A DNA stretch of 64,000 nt from Aspidapion aeneum (lineage: Eukaryota; Arthropoda; Insecta; Coleoptera; Brentidae). Shown here in pieces: positions 1 to 13,189 of this stretch (position 1 is the first letter of the stretch; each line of letters begins with the position of its first letter). Below the pieces are notes generated by a model. That model was given only the letters and a program-made list of their open reading frames with translations, was not told the origin of the DNA and made no database searches. The stretch is from NCBI GenBank assembly GCA_963576565.1, contig OY755046.1, positions 53,671,471 through 53,735,470 of the forward strand, given 5' to 3'. The position numbers and the translations under genes were made by a program.

Positions 1-2399
1 TACATGGCAGATATAGTCAATTCATTTTTAAATGGTCAAATCTTTTATAACAAATGATGCAGCTTGTTAGAAATAAATTAATTTGTCACTTAATAGCAGT
101 GGCGGCTCGTCGCCATTCAACATGGTAGTGCCAGAATTATCATAGCTACTCAAAAAAAAAAAAAATTCGTGGTGCTGCGTCAAATTTTTGCCCAAAATTC
201 GTTAAAAAATATGCCTCGATCAATTTTTTTAGTGCCGCAAAACCAAGAGCGCATAGTTACACAAAAATGACTTTATTTTTCACATTTATTTGCATATAGT
301 CGGAAACTTTTTTTCGCCCTCTTCTTGGCTTCTCCCCCTTCTCCCTAGGGTAACGGCTAATCTCAGAAACTACTTAACCGATTTGAAGAAAATTTGGAAC
401 ACAGATTCTATAAGCCAGTTCGCTTGATAGAGGCTATTTTTAACAAAAGGCGTTTTTTTAAGGCTAGAGATTTTGATTTTTTTTTAAATTAGTTTTTTTC
501 AATTTTTTGGTTTGAATTTAGATAAATTTGATTTAAATGAAAATGAACAGGGTATATTAAAATAGGAAAACTGTATAACGTTAAACTATTTTATGTTCAA
601 AGGCGGGTAATTTAAATGAAAAAAGCTTTCGCTTTTCTCGTTTCCTAATAGATACATACTTGATTTAAATATTTTTATAAATATGTATAGAAAAATTGTA
701 AAAAACCATTTTCTTCAATATTAATTAAATATTAATACATTTGTTTTAAATTTTATAGCAACTTAATTACTTTGAGAAAAGAAGTAATCAATAAACACGT
801 TGTGTTTTTATATAGTAATTTTAAATAAAAACTTGAAAACAATTGAGTTTTTGTCCAAAATTTATTTAAACTTTTTTCATTGTCTAATTTATGTAATACA
901 TTTCTTTTACATTTGGTAATGCGGAAATTGTTTAATTCCGGAATTCACCAATTTTCACTTACAAATAATAAAATGACAAGTCAAATATTAAAAAAATAAA
1001 TTTGGTAAAAATTATATGCCTGATGATAAATGATATCTAACTATATTTTATTTATTTCATTGTATTGAATTTCTTTATTGCAAATGTCGCATCGCGCTGT
1101 TTATCGTTAGAGTCTAAAGGTATACTAAGGTGCATGTCTTGTCCCATATGTGCAGCAAACATGCGCACTCCATTCACCAAAGATTAACACAACGGGATTT
1201 GAATGTAAATGGTATTTTTGCCATTAAATATTTTTTATTAAATATTGTTTTTGACAAGCATTAATTACATGCAAAACTAGGATAAGCACAAGTGACATTT
1301 ATGGCAACGCAGCGACTTGTTTTTAGGCATTGATTTTCAGGATCGCTGTATTTTAATAAAAGTTGTATTCGGCTAATCTGTCCTTTGAGCCACTAACATG
1401 ACAATAATTTATATTTTGTAACTGGAAACAAATTTAAAAAATTATTTTCAATTTTTAAAAAACACACTGTAATTTTAATTTATAACTGTTTTCTAAGTCA
1501 ACGCATCTCTGGTTTGCACTGGTGTCTTTTCTCTTTGTCTAGAGCATTTAGAGCACAGTCTTTCTCTTTCTTTGTGGCGTGCTTTAGTATTAGAGTTTGA
1601 GCCATTCAACGCCAAGCTATGAGTGCCTCGGAAGGAGGGTTGTTTTCGCTGAGACAAGAAAATCCTTAGAAAGCATTCTTTGGTTGGATTTTGTACGCTT
1701 CACTTCGTTTGATTTAAGGGGAGTTTTTTGAATTGGGGAAATGTTAAATCTGTCAATTTTATTATTTTAACTTTGTATAAAACTATTATCTTTGTTATTT
1801 ATAACTATTTTGATCTTTACTTTTAGAGTTTATTTTAATTTTAAAGCTTTTTATTATTGCTGTTTCCAATGTTTTAAAATATTGTTTTTATGTTTTTCTG
1901 GTTTTTTAATCAATATAATATGCCAAACCTAAACAGTATTATTGACTAAATAATATTATTCAGTTAACGTTTAAAATATTGTTAAATAAATATATTTACA
2001 ACAAACTTACAAAAGGTTCCTAAAACCTATAAGTTTAAAGTAAATATTAGAATACAAAGGTTTAATAGTAGTAAAATTTGATATTTGTTTAATAAATATA
2101 AAGAAGTGAATATGTGAAGATCAAAAAAAGAAAATTGAACAGGTATGTATGATTTGCCTAAATTGTTTACATAATTGAGAAAAACTATTATAGTATATAC
2201 TTTCTCCAAGAACGGCCAAATTCTCCTTCGAGAAAGTCAGAAAGTCACCTGCTACAAAGGCCTACTTACAACCGACTTGTAAAGTTTGTCCACCATTACA
2301 GTCCCAAGGATTATTTGTTTTTGAGGCTGGTGACGTGTGGGCTGTGTGATACAGAAACGCGCACACCCCACACGCTTTCTAAAACCAAGGCCTACTTAC
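1..2399 (-). other. Intronic sequence downstream of the zinc-finger exon
   Basis: AT-rich sequence with no convincing coding region. It begins with the splice donor of the zinc-finger exon (GTAAGT read on the minus strand from 2399) and should be intron up to the left window edge, because the interrupted finger array must continue in a further exon that is not found here. Around 340-430 there is a degenerate copy of a dispersed motif (a 'cttaaccgat' core) that also occurs near 4200, 24470 and 31720. Confidence 0.6.
2262..2310 (-). repeat. Decayed duplicate of the exon 3' end and donor site
   Basis: This 49-bp stretch resembles 2388-2430, the end of the zinc-finger exon plus its donor. Both contain ggcctacttac followed by cttgtaa.g.ttgtcc, but here 6 bp are inserted between the donor-like motif and the coding-like part. 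Overall match is roughly 70 percent by eye. It may be a small tandem duplication that created a second, probably unused donor, or a relic of a duplicated exon end. Confidence 0.35.
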
Positions 2400-2635
2400 T
2401 TGTAAGGCTTGTCCCCCGTGTGTGTCCTGATGTGTTGCTGCAAATGGCTGAGCTGTGTAAATTTCCTTTGGCAGATTTCGCACCGATAAGGCTTGATCCC
2501 TAGGTGGATCCTGGTGTGCTGCGACAAATAGGAACTATTGGCGAAGGCCTTGCAACACTGGCTGCACTTGTACGGCTTGGCTTCGCGCATGTGCGCTTGC
2601 GTGTGAAGTTGCAGCTCGGCCTTAGAACTGAAAAC
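2400..2635 (-). CDS. rn/sqz: Rotund/squeeze-family C2H2 zinc-finger exon (internal)
   Basis: Internal coding exon of a nuclear C2H2 transcription factor of the rotund/squeeze family. Read from 2635 it follows a clear acceptor (TTTGTTTCAG) and ends in the donor GTAAGT at 2399. It starts in phase 0 and leaves two bases of a Lys codon, 78 full codons in all. Residues 1-15 are the back half of one finger (F2, L8, H11, H15) whose two Cys must lie in an upstream exon. A complete finger follows with C24, C27, H40 and H44, then another with C52, C55, H68 and H72. The final TGDKPYK is the linker to a fourth finger in the next exon. Motifs such as FANSSYLSQHTRIHLGIKPY and CEICQRKFTQLSHLQQH are characteristic of Drosophila rotund and squeeze, whose fingers are nearly identical, so the two cannot be separated from this exon. 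Known roles are leg/antenna patterning (rotund) and neuronal identity (squeeze). Confidence 0.9.
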
Positions 2636-2733
2636 CTGAAACAAAAGAAGTTTTTCTTTTATTTTGAAACTAATTAACTAATAAACTTCATTAATTTTTG
2701 TAAAAATTAGGTACTTGATTAATTAAAAATGTA

Positions 2734-3363
2734 GGGTCAAGTGGTGTAAAAGTGAGACACCGAAAATCCTGTTGAAAAGTGAGACACTTAAATGAAAAAT
2801 ACTAATAATTGAATTCCGATGGATTTTCTGTTATAGACTGATAGCAGCAGTTGTAAGGACCTCATACCTATAATCTATTTTACATTTTTATAAACAATAG
2901 GCTCATAATTAAAATTACAAAATCCATAGCTTTATTTGTGGTATAAAACTTTTTAAAACATTATCGAAACTTTTGTCGTGTGAGTTCGTAGATTGGTTTT
3001 TCTATAAATAAATATTTTTTCACTTATTTGTTGTATTTAAGTAAAAAAAAACAAAAACTCATGTCTCAATTTTACTCTGAATGTCTTATTTTTAGTTTAA
3101 ACGGCGATCCGACTGTTTATACGTGAATTTTATCACTGTCTCATATTTCGCCTAACCTGTCTCATTTTTGAACTTTTTCAAGGTAAAATATAAGACACAG
3201 TTTTTTTTTCTCATATTATAAATCAGATTTCTATGTTTTTACTTTTGCAATATTTTTCTGATTATTGCTTATATCCTAAAAAAAAATCGACTCCTACAGA
3301 GCAGTATAAAATCTTTAGAATATAAAAGTTTTAAAAGTGTCTCATTTTTACAACCCTTGACCC
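2734..3363. mobile_element. TA-flanked MITE with GGGTCAAG terminal inverted repeats
   Basis: The termini are inverted copies: gggtcaagtggtgtaaaa then gtgagacac at the left, and gtgtctcatttttacaaccc then ttgaccc at the right. Each end abuts TA (2732-2733 and 3364-3365), the target duplication typical of the Tc1/mariner superfamily. Inside, the motif gtctcat recurs several times. No transposase coding is present, so this is a 630-bp non-autonomous element inside the zinc-finger gene intron. Confidence 0.75.
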
Positions 3364-3365
3364 TA

Positions 3366-5059
3366 TCAAATTTGCATTTTTCCTTAAATATTTGTCCATT
3401 TTGATTGTGGGCATTTTTGACATAAGAAATTGTTTTACTATATCTGGCTGCAAAAATTACTATAAAGGTATGGTCGGGAAGATTTGGAATGATAATTAGG
3501 TTGGTAGGTATCACTTTGTTTTTAGGTCAAATCTAGATTTTAAACAATTTCTTCCTATGTCGTAGCTTTTTAAGATTACTTAGTGGGAGATTTGTAACGA
3601 AAAAAAATGTGTGGTTAAATATTTCAAAAAGGACTGGTACTAATCCAAAAAGGGATAAAAATTACGATATATACCCCCTGAAAAATTATAACGATTGAAC
3701 AAAGGATAGCATAGATATAATTTTTAAAATGAGCAAAAAACCGTGAAAAATTGGTTATTTTTGGGAGTTTTGTATTGCCAAGTTTAAAAATCTATATATC
3801 TTGACGATCTATTGATCTTTTTTTTAATGTTTCTAAAATTTTTAGCACTTTTTACCTCTGTTTCGAATGGTACAACCAGTCACCATCATACCATCAAACC
3901 AAGTCTAAAATTACACACTGGAAAATTTTATAAAAAGATTCGCCAAAACTTTTGAATCAAGTTGAAATTTTCAAATGAAAATAAGATTTTCATGAAAATT
4001 AAGGGCACTCTTATTATTTTCGACAACACTGTATAATATGGTGTATTACACATTAAATTAGCTCACACGTCTACTGTAACTATAGTAGTGTGAGCTATAG
4101 TGATCGCGTCAAAAATAAGAAAAAAATTGATGCGATTTCTAAAAAAAATTATATCTTTGCGTTTCAGATAATTTTGAAACTTTTTTATCACGCCGTCTGT
4201 TTGTATGTCTGTCTGTCTGTAACGACCAACCCGCATAACTCAAAAACTACTTGCTTGATTTAATGAAATTTAGTACCTAGGTTGGGTTAAAACATTATAG
4301 TTTGTTTTGTTCAGTAGTATTACATTAAGGGGGGCGAAGGAATCTCCAATCCCCGGGTGGCGGATATGGGGTTATTTTCGCGGACAATGTGAGCTTAGGT
4401 GCCCATAAATTGGCAGACTATTCTTTAAAGCAATTTTTCCATTAGCCTAGGGGTGTTATGGGATCTTGATTTATTATTACTCTTTCTTTGAAAATTTGGC
4501 ATAATGAAGCAAGAAATTAAATTTGACTAAGTAGATACATAATTTGCATGCCATAATAAACACCTATAAGAATATTCTAATATTATTCACAAGAGTAATA
4601 ACAATATTAAGCAGAAGTAGATTATTCAATAATAATCTAACTCACACAACAACAAAGAACCTAAACGAAAAGCTGATCTCGTTTGACCTTCGAAAAATTC
4701 TATAACGTCAAGATCATGTTCAAGTGTAAGTGCTTTTATTATATTACCGAGTTTAATAGTTTCTTGGTCTTAATCTTCACTAATCTCTTTTTAAATTATA
4801 TCCTGACCATAATTTTTATCCTGTGGGACATGCTTTTGCAATTATTACAAAGCTTTCAAATTTTGCCTTTCCTTTTTTTGAATTTATGCTTGTACTGTCT
4901 TTTTTATTTTGCATGTAGGAACATAGAGGGCGACACTTATCGAATGGCGTCACTAAAACTTAACCTCAATCTTTACCTAACCTAAAACCAAAACGTCAAT
5001 GCGATACATATAGTTTTATAGCTACAGTGAATGTTTTACGTTAACAAATCAGTCGAAAA
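3366..5059. other. AT-rich intron with a dispersed repeat fragment
   Basis: No gene seen. Around 4190-4300 is a dispersed repeat fragment with a short (tgtc)n run followed by 'aactcaaaaactact' and 'atgaaattt', related to sequences near 340, 24440 and 31690. Positions from about 4900 are probably the untranslated leader and 5' terminus of the mariner that follows. I could not define its terminal repeat. Confidence 0.5.
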
Positions 5060-5947
5060 ATGGAATTAAATCGAGAACCATTTTGGGTTATAATTTTTTT
5101 TCGCTAATGAGGCACCACATGAGTCGGCAGTTTCTCGTTGGTATTGGTAAAATTCAAGGGTGGACGGATCAGCCTTAGTGATGATATAAAGCCAGGTGTA
5201 CCAAAAACGGCTGTAACCCAGGAAGACATCGATGTCGTGCGCATGCTCATCACGGAAGATCGACATGTGACATATCGCGAGATTGAGGCTTCATTGGGGA
5301 TTTCAAAAACCTTAGTTCAAAAAATTTTGTATGAAGACGCTGGATAACGCATCTGTTAACTCAAGAACAGAAAGAAGCCAGGGTCAAATGGTGTCATAAA
5401 ACTCTAGACAGCTTTAAGGCAGGAAATTTGAAAAACGGCTACAGCTTTGTCAGTCGTGGTGAATCGTGGATTTGCTTATATTAACCCAAAAACAACCTTC
5501 AATCGGCTGTTTGGGTGTTCCAAGATGAAGAAAAGCCAACAAAAGTCATCCGTTCTCGAAGTGTATCCCAAGAGATTGTCGCGACATTTGTCTAAAAAGC
5601 AGGTCATGTAGCAAAAGTTCCTCTGAAAGATCAAAGGAATGTTACTGCCCATTGGTACATCACCATGTGTTTTCCAAAAGTAATCTTTGACCTTCGAAAA
5701 ACGAACCCCGAACGGCGAATTCTCCTCCACCAAGACAATGCAAGTTCGCACACAGCACAAAAAACCATTAAATTTTCAACCCAACAAAACGTCAAATTGT
5801 TGGACCATTCTCCATACAGTCCCGACCTAAGCCCCAACGATATCTATACTTTCCCGAAAATCAAGAATGAACCGCGTGTTCAAAGATTTTCGTCGCCAGA
5901 GCAAGCAGTCGACTCCTTCAAGAATAAACTTTCTGAATGCATATATA
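5060..5947 (+). pseudogene. Mariner (mellifera-type) transposase, inactivated
   Basis: Decayed DD34D transposase, which in life would cut and paste its own TA-flanked element. The N-terminus starts MELNREPF at 5060. The helix-turn-helix part is read at 5138-5347 (DRHVTYREIEASLGIS). The catalytic domain is spread over several frames up to about 5947. The second catalytic Asp is kept in HQDNASSH and the third in SPDLSPND, with 34 residues between them. The first, normally in TGDESWIY, is changed to Gly (RGESWI, codon 5458-5460). Frameshifts and stops break the reading frame repeatedly, and the C-terminal part is interrupted by the palindromic element at 5948. It cannot encode an active enzyme. 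Confidence 0.9.
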
Positions 5948-6987
5948 CAGGGTGTTCGGCACATATACCGTCAAAATTTTTTGGGATATTGTTGGGTTCA
6001 TTTGCTACCTTTTCAACTTTGGAACCTTTAAACCCTCGTAAGCTTTTTATTAATGTCTGGAAAAGCACCATTTTTTTATAATTCTGTAATCTTATGCTTT
6101 TTCAACTAATAGATTTGTTACAATTGATTTACCAAAGTGACATACGAGGTTTTTTATTGAAGAACATTAGTGATTTTGTGAAAGAAAATCAATTTCAAAA
6201 TTAAAAATCAAAAAAAGGATCGACAATTGAGAACCTCATTTTCTTTTAAAAACTTCTTTAGTTGATTACCTTTCTAACGGTATGCTACACATTGATAAAA
6301 AAAAAACATTTCTGCTTTAAAATACGGATATTCCGTCAGAAGGGCGAGACTCGTTCGGAATTGGTAAGAAAAACAATTTGATATTTATGATCGTTTACCT
6401 ACTTAAACAAAAGTTAAACTTTTAACAATAATATATTGTGTTCTTTATTTATAAATTTTGTTCGAAACGATCATAAACATTAAATTGTTTTCTTATCAAT
6501 TCCGAACGATTATTGCCCGTCTCACGGAATATCCGTGTTTTAAAGCATAATTGTTTTTCTAATCAAAGTGTAGCATACCGTTAGAAAGGTAATTATTTAC
6601 AGAAGTTTTTAAAAGAAAATGAAGTTCTCAAGTGTCGATACTTTTTTAATTTTTAATTTTGAAATTGATTTTCTTTCACAAAATCACTAATGTTCTTTAA
6701 TGAAAAACCTCGTATCTCCCTTTGGTACATAAATTTTAACAAATCTATTAATTAGTTGAAGTAGCATAAGATTACAGAATTATAAAAAAAATGGTGCTTT
6801 TCCAGAAATTAATAAAAAGCTTACGAGAGTTTAAAGGTCGGATATTGGGTAATTTAAGAAAAAAAATAAAAAAATTCATATCTCTTCAGCCGTGACTCTA
6901 AGGACCCAAGTTGCAAGGTTGCAAAGGTAGCAAATGACCCTAACAATATCCCAAAAAATTTTGACGGTTCATGTGCCGAACACCCTG
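5948..6987. mobile_element. 1.04-kb palindromic TA element inserted in mariner
   Basis: A near-complete palindrome. The left end CAGGGTGTTCGGCACAT and right end ATGTGCCGAACACCCTG are inverted copies, and homology runs through both ~500-bp arms to a short AT-rich centre near 6420-6460. TA flanks both ends (5946-5947 and 6988-6989). The arms differ by scattered substitutions and a ~65-bp extra segment in the right arm (about 6841-6905). No coding capacity. It splits the mariner, so it is younger than that copy. CAGGG termini with TA duplication suggest a Tc1/mariner-mobilised long-inverted-repeat MITE. Confidence 0.85.
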
Positions 6988-6989
6988 TA

Positions 6990-8959
6990 TATATATGTTT
7001 CAGAAAGTTAACAAGTAAAACAAAATGTAACAAAAAGTTGCTTATTCTTGCTCCAGTGAAACCGTAGCTCAAAGTAACTCCTCATGGCTTTTTGTCATCG
7101 TCGTAAATAGTACATTTCTTTTGGTCCTTGTTGAGATTAAAAAGTTCTTTAATAAGCAAGAAAATAAAAACAAAGAAAAAGATTAGAGAAAAATGCATGA
7201 TCAGCAAAAAAACTTGCAAAACGCAAAAATGTGTGAGAAAACCAAGTATATCTATTAAAACATCATGAAAAATTAAATAAAGTAATCATAAATCCATTAG
7301 GTGTTGACCTTTAAATATTTTTAAAATTTACTTACACAATTTTTAATTGTAAACCAGGAAATAACCGATAGACTTGAAGACTTAACTAATGATCTACAAG
7401 GTCCAATTTTAAATAACCTTTAAATGTTTTGCCTAATCTGGCAACATCTCTAAATGCTACAGCGAAGTATTGAAAATGGGCATTGCATCGATAGAAAAAC
7501 GTCGAGTAATTCGAGTGGGAACACATGGATATTTGTGATTGTTTAATACTGTAAACTTGCTATAACTTTGCGACCTTAAGTTTTGATGCTATGCTGCAAG
7601 GGCAGGTATGCAAATAGTTAGCAGTAACGCCAAAAACACCAATAAACATTAACCATAGGAAATGAAAAAAAATCCATTTTTTCATAACCTTGAAGCTCTT
7701 CGTGAATTGGAAATTCAATAAAAGAAAAACAATTCAGAAATAAGTACCGTTAATAAATTTAATGAGTAATACCTGGTATTCTTAATTACGTCACGTTATA
7801 TTAAACTATACACACGTAATTATAATTATTTTCTTATAAAAATCTGTAGGAATTAATAAATATACAAAATGAAATACAAAATCCTGCAATTAAAGAAACT
7901 TTTTACTTATATCGACGTGTGGATTCCTAAAAATTTTAATCAATTTTAGTATATTGTTAGAAGTGTCGACAAAATGAAAATTCCGTTCAGTCTTTTAATA
8001 ACTCCGAATAATTTAAAAATATTTTTCCTTAACTATATCTTGTTTTTTCATTTTATTGTAATATTGTCATTTTTTTACTCTTTATCTATTTGTTATCTCC
8101 CTTACTTCCACCAGAAACTAGTTCAATTCTCATATGTTTTTTAATTTGTAAAAAATTTGCAATTTAAGGTATTGTAAGATCTTGATGATTATTTCGTATA
8201 GGCCTTAAGTTTTTGGTTTGGTTATCGTCTACTTGGTAAGATAATAAGTAGTAAGAGGTGAGATATTTGATATATTTTTTAGGCACCTTATTATCATATT
8301 TTTTTGTATTTTTAAAGTATTTTTAATTTAAGGCATTGTAAAATCTTGATGATTATTTCGTATTGTTAATTTTGAGATATTTCAAACATTTTTTGAGGTA
8401 CCTTTTATCGAAATGAGAAGTTTTCCCCCACCTCATTAAATTTATGATACATTGTTGATAAAAAAATCAAGAATTTTTTTATGCATATTTATTTGTACTG
8501 CCACAGGTTTAATTAATTAATATTTTCTTCAATTACAATTAACTTTTTGTACTTTTGAACTTTTTAATCATTAAAGTATTAAAAAACACTACGAAATACA
8601 GACTGCATTTATCATATTATTTTATAAAGTAAAACACACGTGTAAAAACCTAATTAAAAAAATTTAGACCATGCAAAAAAAAACATATTAGAAACTACCG
8701 ATTTGTACTATTATTAGGAACACTGTTGCAGGACAGCCATTATTAGGTGATTACATGAAACACTTTACAAATTAATTAGTATCAGTGACTTTTATTTTTT
8801 TAGATATTTTTACAACTTATTTTCCAAAAACATTTGGGCGTATTATTTACTTGTAATGTCGAATTTCTGAGCTCAAACTTACTAAAAACTACAATAAAAA
8901 TATTTTTTTTCACCTCTTTATCCCCTATTTAAAATCCTGGATACATAAAAGAGGATAAA
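6990..8959. other. AT-rich intron, mariner tail then nothing recognised
   Basis: The first ~80 bp should be the remaining 3' end of the split mariner (it resumes tatgtttcagaaag). Beyond about 7100 I see no gene. Two near-copies of a short segment (ttaaggtattgtaagatcttgatgattatttcg near 8165, in pieces, and again near 8335) form a weak local duplication about 170 bp apart. Confidence 0.45.
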
Positions 8960-9877
8960 TAAAACTTCAAATAAAATTGATTGATACTCATGTTACCTTT
9001 GTGGACCTACAAAAAGCATGTGATACCGTCCCAGTAGAAAAATTGAGGACAGTGTTAGAACAAACTAATATCAATCATACATACATACAAGTGATAAAAG
9101 AACTATACAAAGGGTCAAAATCTAAAATTAGAATTGGAAATCGACTTTCAAAAGAATTCCTGGTAACTCCAATTCTTTTTAAAATATATACCGCAGTTGC
9201 TCTGACAAACTGGAAACGTAAAGTACACGGCATGGACATAGAACTTAACGACCGATTTACCATATACACACTACAGTTTGCTGACAACCTAGTAATTGTA
9301 GCTAATGATAAAGAAGACATGGAGTATATGATGAGAAAGTCAACGGAATAATATCAAAAGTGGGGATTAACAGTGAACGTAGACAAGACACAGTATTTAT
9401 GTATTGAAAACAAATCAAGTGAGAACTAGACACTGGACAAACAATATCTCTTAACAGTATTTTATGGAGCAGAAGAAAGAATGTAAAATTTAGCATATTT
9501 GAAAATGGTGAAAAGCACGCTGTTGTATGAAATAGAGACTTGTCGCGTAACAGAAAAATACAAAACAAAAATGGCAAGTGTCGAAATGGATGCAATAAGA
9601 AGATCAATGAAAATATCTAAAACGGATTACATAAGAAATGAGATCATAAAAGAAAGAATGGGAATCGAGGGAAGCATAACGGATGACATCATTAAAAGAC
9701 AACTCATATGGTACGGCCATGTACAACGGATGAACGACGAAAGATTGCCAAAGAAGGGTCTACAATAGCAACAGTCAATCCAAAGATCAATGAGTCAAAA
9801 AAACCTGGCAGAAGATGATTGTCAGGATCGAAGGAGGTGGAGAATAGGCGTCGGACAACGTATAAAAACGTTCTAAA
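8960..9877 (+). pseudogene. Non-LTR retrotransposon reverse transcriptase fragment, copy 1
   Basis: A broken 3' part of a LINE-type ORF2. 8977-9348 gives RT palm motifs: FVDLQKACDTVP (motif A) and LQFADNLVIVANDKED (motif C). The normal FADD is altered to FADN, so the active site is dead. After a stop and an internal deletion (about 9430-9500), 9520-9770 continues with the conserved tail SVEMDAIRRSMKIS and KRQLIWYGHVQRMNDERLPK, then SMSQKNLAEDDCQDRRRW up to about 9877. The 5' part (endonuclease, early RT) is missing, as usual for 5'-truncated insertions. Most similar in the window to 30215-30590. Confidence 0.85.
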
Positions 9878-9879
9878 CC

Positions 9880-12800
9880 GACATAGTAGTAGCTAAGAAG
9901 AGCCTATGTTTGCTATTCTCGGGTAGTAGTATAAAATTGATTGTGTTACTTCCCAAGTCTATGATAGTTTTCACAACCTCACAACTAAGAACGGAGACAT
10001 GATTAAGGCAAACAAAAGCGAGTAAGAGGTCAGTTCTGTTGACACTTTTTTTTACATGTTTTATATCAAGATCAAGGACTATTTTATAGTCAAAACAAAT
10101 CGTAAAACCAATTTTTTTTCCTATTTTAGTGATTTTCTCATACCTAGGTGTTTTTAGTGTGTTTTATATTATGTCATTAAGCAAATAAGAATTCAATTAT
10201 TAAATGGTATAATGAATATTTATAAGAACCTCCTTTTTACATGTTAATTTTGATGTTTAACTGGTTTAGTCCGTTCTTAGTCAATTTGTATATGGGCATA
10301 ATTAGTCTTGGACTAACAACATAACAATAAAAATTTACAAAATAAAAAAGGCACAATAAAAGAAGCTATTAGAGGCAACGAAGTATTATTTTTAGAGAAG
10401 AAGTGACAAAAGTAGATACAACAAAAATTAAAGGCACTATTAATAATATTAAGCATGTCCTACACGGAACGTGAAACGAAAATTACATAAAATTGGATAA
10501 ACATGTTTAGAAGAAAATGCTACGAATATAAATACAACAGAAGATACTAAACAAATGCATTATTAGATGACTAGTGGGCCAAAAAAGATTTAGAATAACT
10601 GCGAGGATGCAAAAAATTTTTAATTAATCAGGAAAACAATTGAAAAACTTTTAGAAAATGTCTGCATTTTCGAACTAAACTAACCGCTGTTGGCTTGGCA
10701 AGGAACACATAGAAATACGGCCTTGAAAGAACAGGTGATATGAATGGGGTTAAAGATCAGTTATTAGAAAACGAACGTTATAATTTACTCATTTATGATG
10801 AAAACCATGTGAATAAAATAAACGCCAAATGATATGAAATACCCTGCAGTATGTTCAGAAAAAAATACCGGTCCCTTTAAATGTTCTGTTAAAAAAAATC
10901 AATCCGTTTAAATCTTCGACTTTATTCTTCGAGTCCTAGTCGATCAAAATCGATCATTATATAACGCTTAACTGCTCCAAATTCGGATGCTTTCGTCTGT
11001 AGCAAAACCCGTGTTTCTTGTAGTCGAAAATACACGAGTTAATCTAAGTCACATATGACTAGAAACTTCAATCTGTTATAAATTAATGTGCGATTACCCG
11101 TTTTTGTTTTAGCCCGTTCAAAAAGGATAAAGTCTTATGCTGAAAAGTTTAATAATAAAACATTAAACTTTTTTGTGCTGACCTGTAATCATCATAACTG
11201 AAAATGTATTATTCCGATTTTCAAAAAAGATTATCAGTTCGATTTCTTATAACGAGAAGATGATATGGGAATATTTTCTGGGAAATTCCACAGGGCAAAG
11301 CAAAATTACGACCATTTAAAATTGTTACTCTAGTTTTAAATTGAATTGATTTGAAGAAGAATTAAAAATAAATCGGTTAGCCTTAGCGTTTATTTTAGTT
11401 CTCTTGGCAACAATATTTTTTAGCAACGAAGAATGATGGGTTCTATTTTCGTGGCATGGTAGTGTTTAAGATTTTGGTTCCTGGGTCGCTGGTCTAACCG
11501 CTTTTCAAAGTGCTTCAGACACTTCAAGGTCGAATGGATTTTTTTTCGGTATTTTGTTTTATAGCTTTGACTACGTACATGATTTTAAATAATATGATTT
11601 TAATAAGATTCTAGTAATTATGAGAGAGGCAGTAGGATAAAAATTTCGAAATGGTAGCCTCTGGGTCAGATGTAACAAGCGATAAAAGGGTGTCTGGGAG
11701 TGATTTACCAGGAAGCAATTGGCAGAAATTGCTTTAGAAATTAAACGCAATCATCACTTAGAGGATCATCAATCAGATTAGCTATCCAAAGCGAAAATTT
11801 GGCTTGTATTTTTGGTAGCATACCTAAAGGTCCTGGCCAGAAGAGAATTTTGATTTGTAAATCATTGTTGTGTGTGGGTGTATTTTTATGAATAATGTCT
11901 TGCATTTTTTAAATATATTTTTAATATGTGTTTAGTTATTTTGTTGTAAATACTTTTTACATTTTTATACATATAATAAAAAGACCACCTAGTGTATATA
12001 CGTATGTAGTAGCTACGTATAATTGAATAAAAAAAAGCAATATTAAAAAAAAATTGAAGCCCGTTACTTTGTCTATGTGAACTCTGCTACTACAAGATTC
12101 CTTGCGCCTGTCTATTTACAATTTATTAACTAGCAGTTGAATTAGAAAAAAAAACTTGTTTCACACTTTTTTTTTCATTTTTATATTTATTTGTGATGTT
12201 GGTAACTACGTAAATTTATGTAACAAGGGCTACCTGTTTACCCGTTAGCTCTAATTCACAGAAAGAGGATCTAGATTGACAACTGGTTCAATCAACCTTA
12301 AGAGAGAAAGAGAGAGCTAGAGACAGGATAAAGAATTTTAATAAGAAAACACCTTCACGTTGCTATTGTTGTCGATTTTTCCAAAAAATTGTTTTTTTCA
12401 GGCCCTGATTGTAATTGAAGCAAGATTTAGTGTTTGATTTTATATTTTAAACATTTATTTTAATTTTTTTGTTCTAAACATTGAAATTTTCAATTATTAA
12501 TTTAAATGTTCAAAAAAATAATATCGGTGACGCGTGTTATTTTTGTTTATTATTATTTTAAATACAAAATTTTATTTAACGAAATATTAACCTCTCTTTA
12601 GCACATCGTTTTTTGGGTTTTTATTTAATTTTCACCAGATTTTATAAATTTTCCCAATAAAATAACCGAAAAATCTAAAAATCGGAGTGTTAAACAAATA
12701 CAGCACCACAAACGGTTTGTTTTTTTGAAACTCATCTGTTATTGAAAAGCTACAAAATTGAATGAAAATAATTGAGAAAAAAAGTGTTTATTACAATTGT

Positions 12801-13180
12801 TTAAAAATTTATTGGCGGATATCACTTTATCAACAGATGTGGCTTTATTTATGACCTTTGTATGATGTATTATAAGACTAATATTTTGTAAATTATTTAA
12901 TAATCACAGATGATTTGTATAAGTTCGTCTCATCATTACAAGTGATGTATTTAACACTTGCTTAAGCTAGTTTAATTTAGTAATTACTGATGACGTAAAT
13001 GACCTGCCCTTAGCTGAAAAATTGTCATATTTCATAAATCTATTAAAAAAGAGGCAAAGAAAGTGAGTCTAAACAAGTATTGCTCCTATATAATTTCTTT
13101 CATATTTATAAAAGGGTTATGTTAACCTAGTCTTTCAGAAATAAGGTCAAAAGCTAGATGATATAGAATACAGTCAGTGT
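9880..13180. other. AT-rich intron without recognisable features
   Basis: Long AT-rich stretch with stops in all frames. I see no genes, no clear terminal repeats and no tandem array. It lies within the large intron of the zinc-finger gene. Confidence 0.5.
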
Positions 13181-13189
13181 TGGGAAAGG

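Noticed and set aside
2315..2503. Plus-strand open frame opposite the zinc-finger exon
   Set aside because: It is the antisense shadow of the minus-strand zinc-finger coding sequence and its donor.
9075..9607. Minus-strand frames over the non-LTR relic
   Set aside because: Antisense of recognisable RT motifs on the plus strand.
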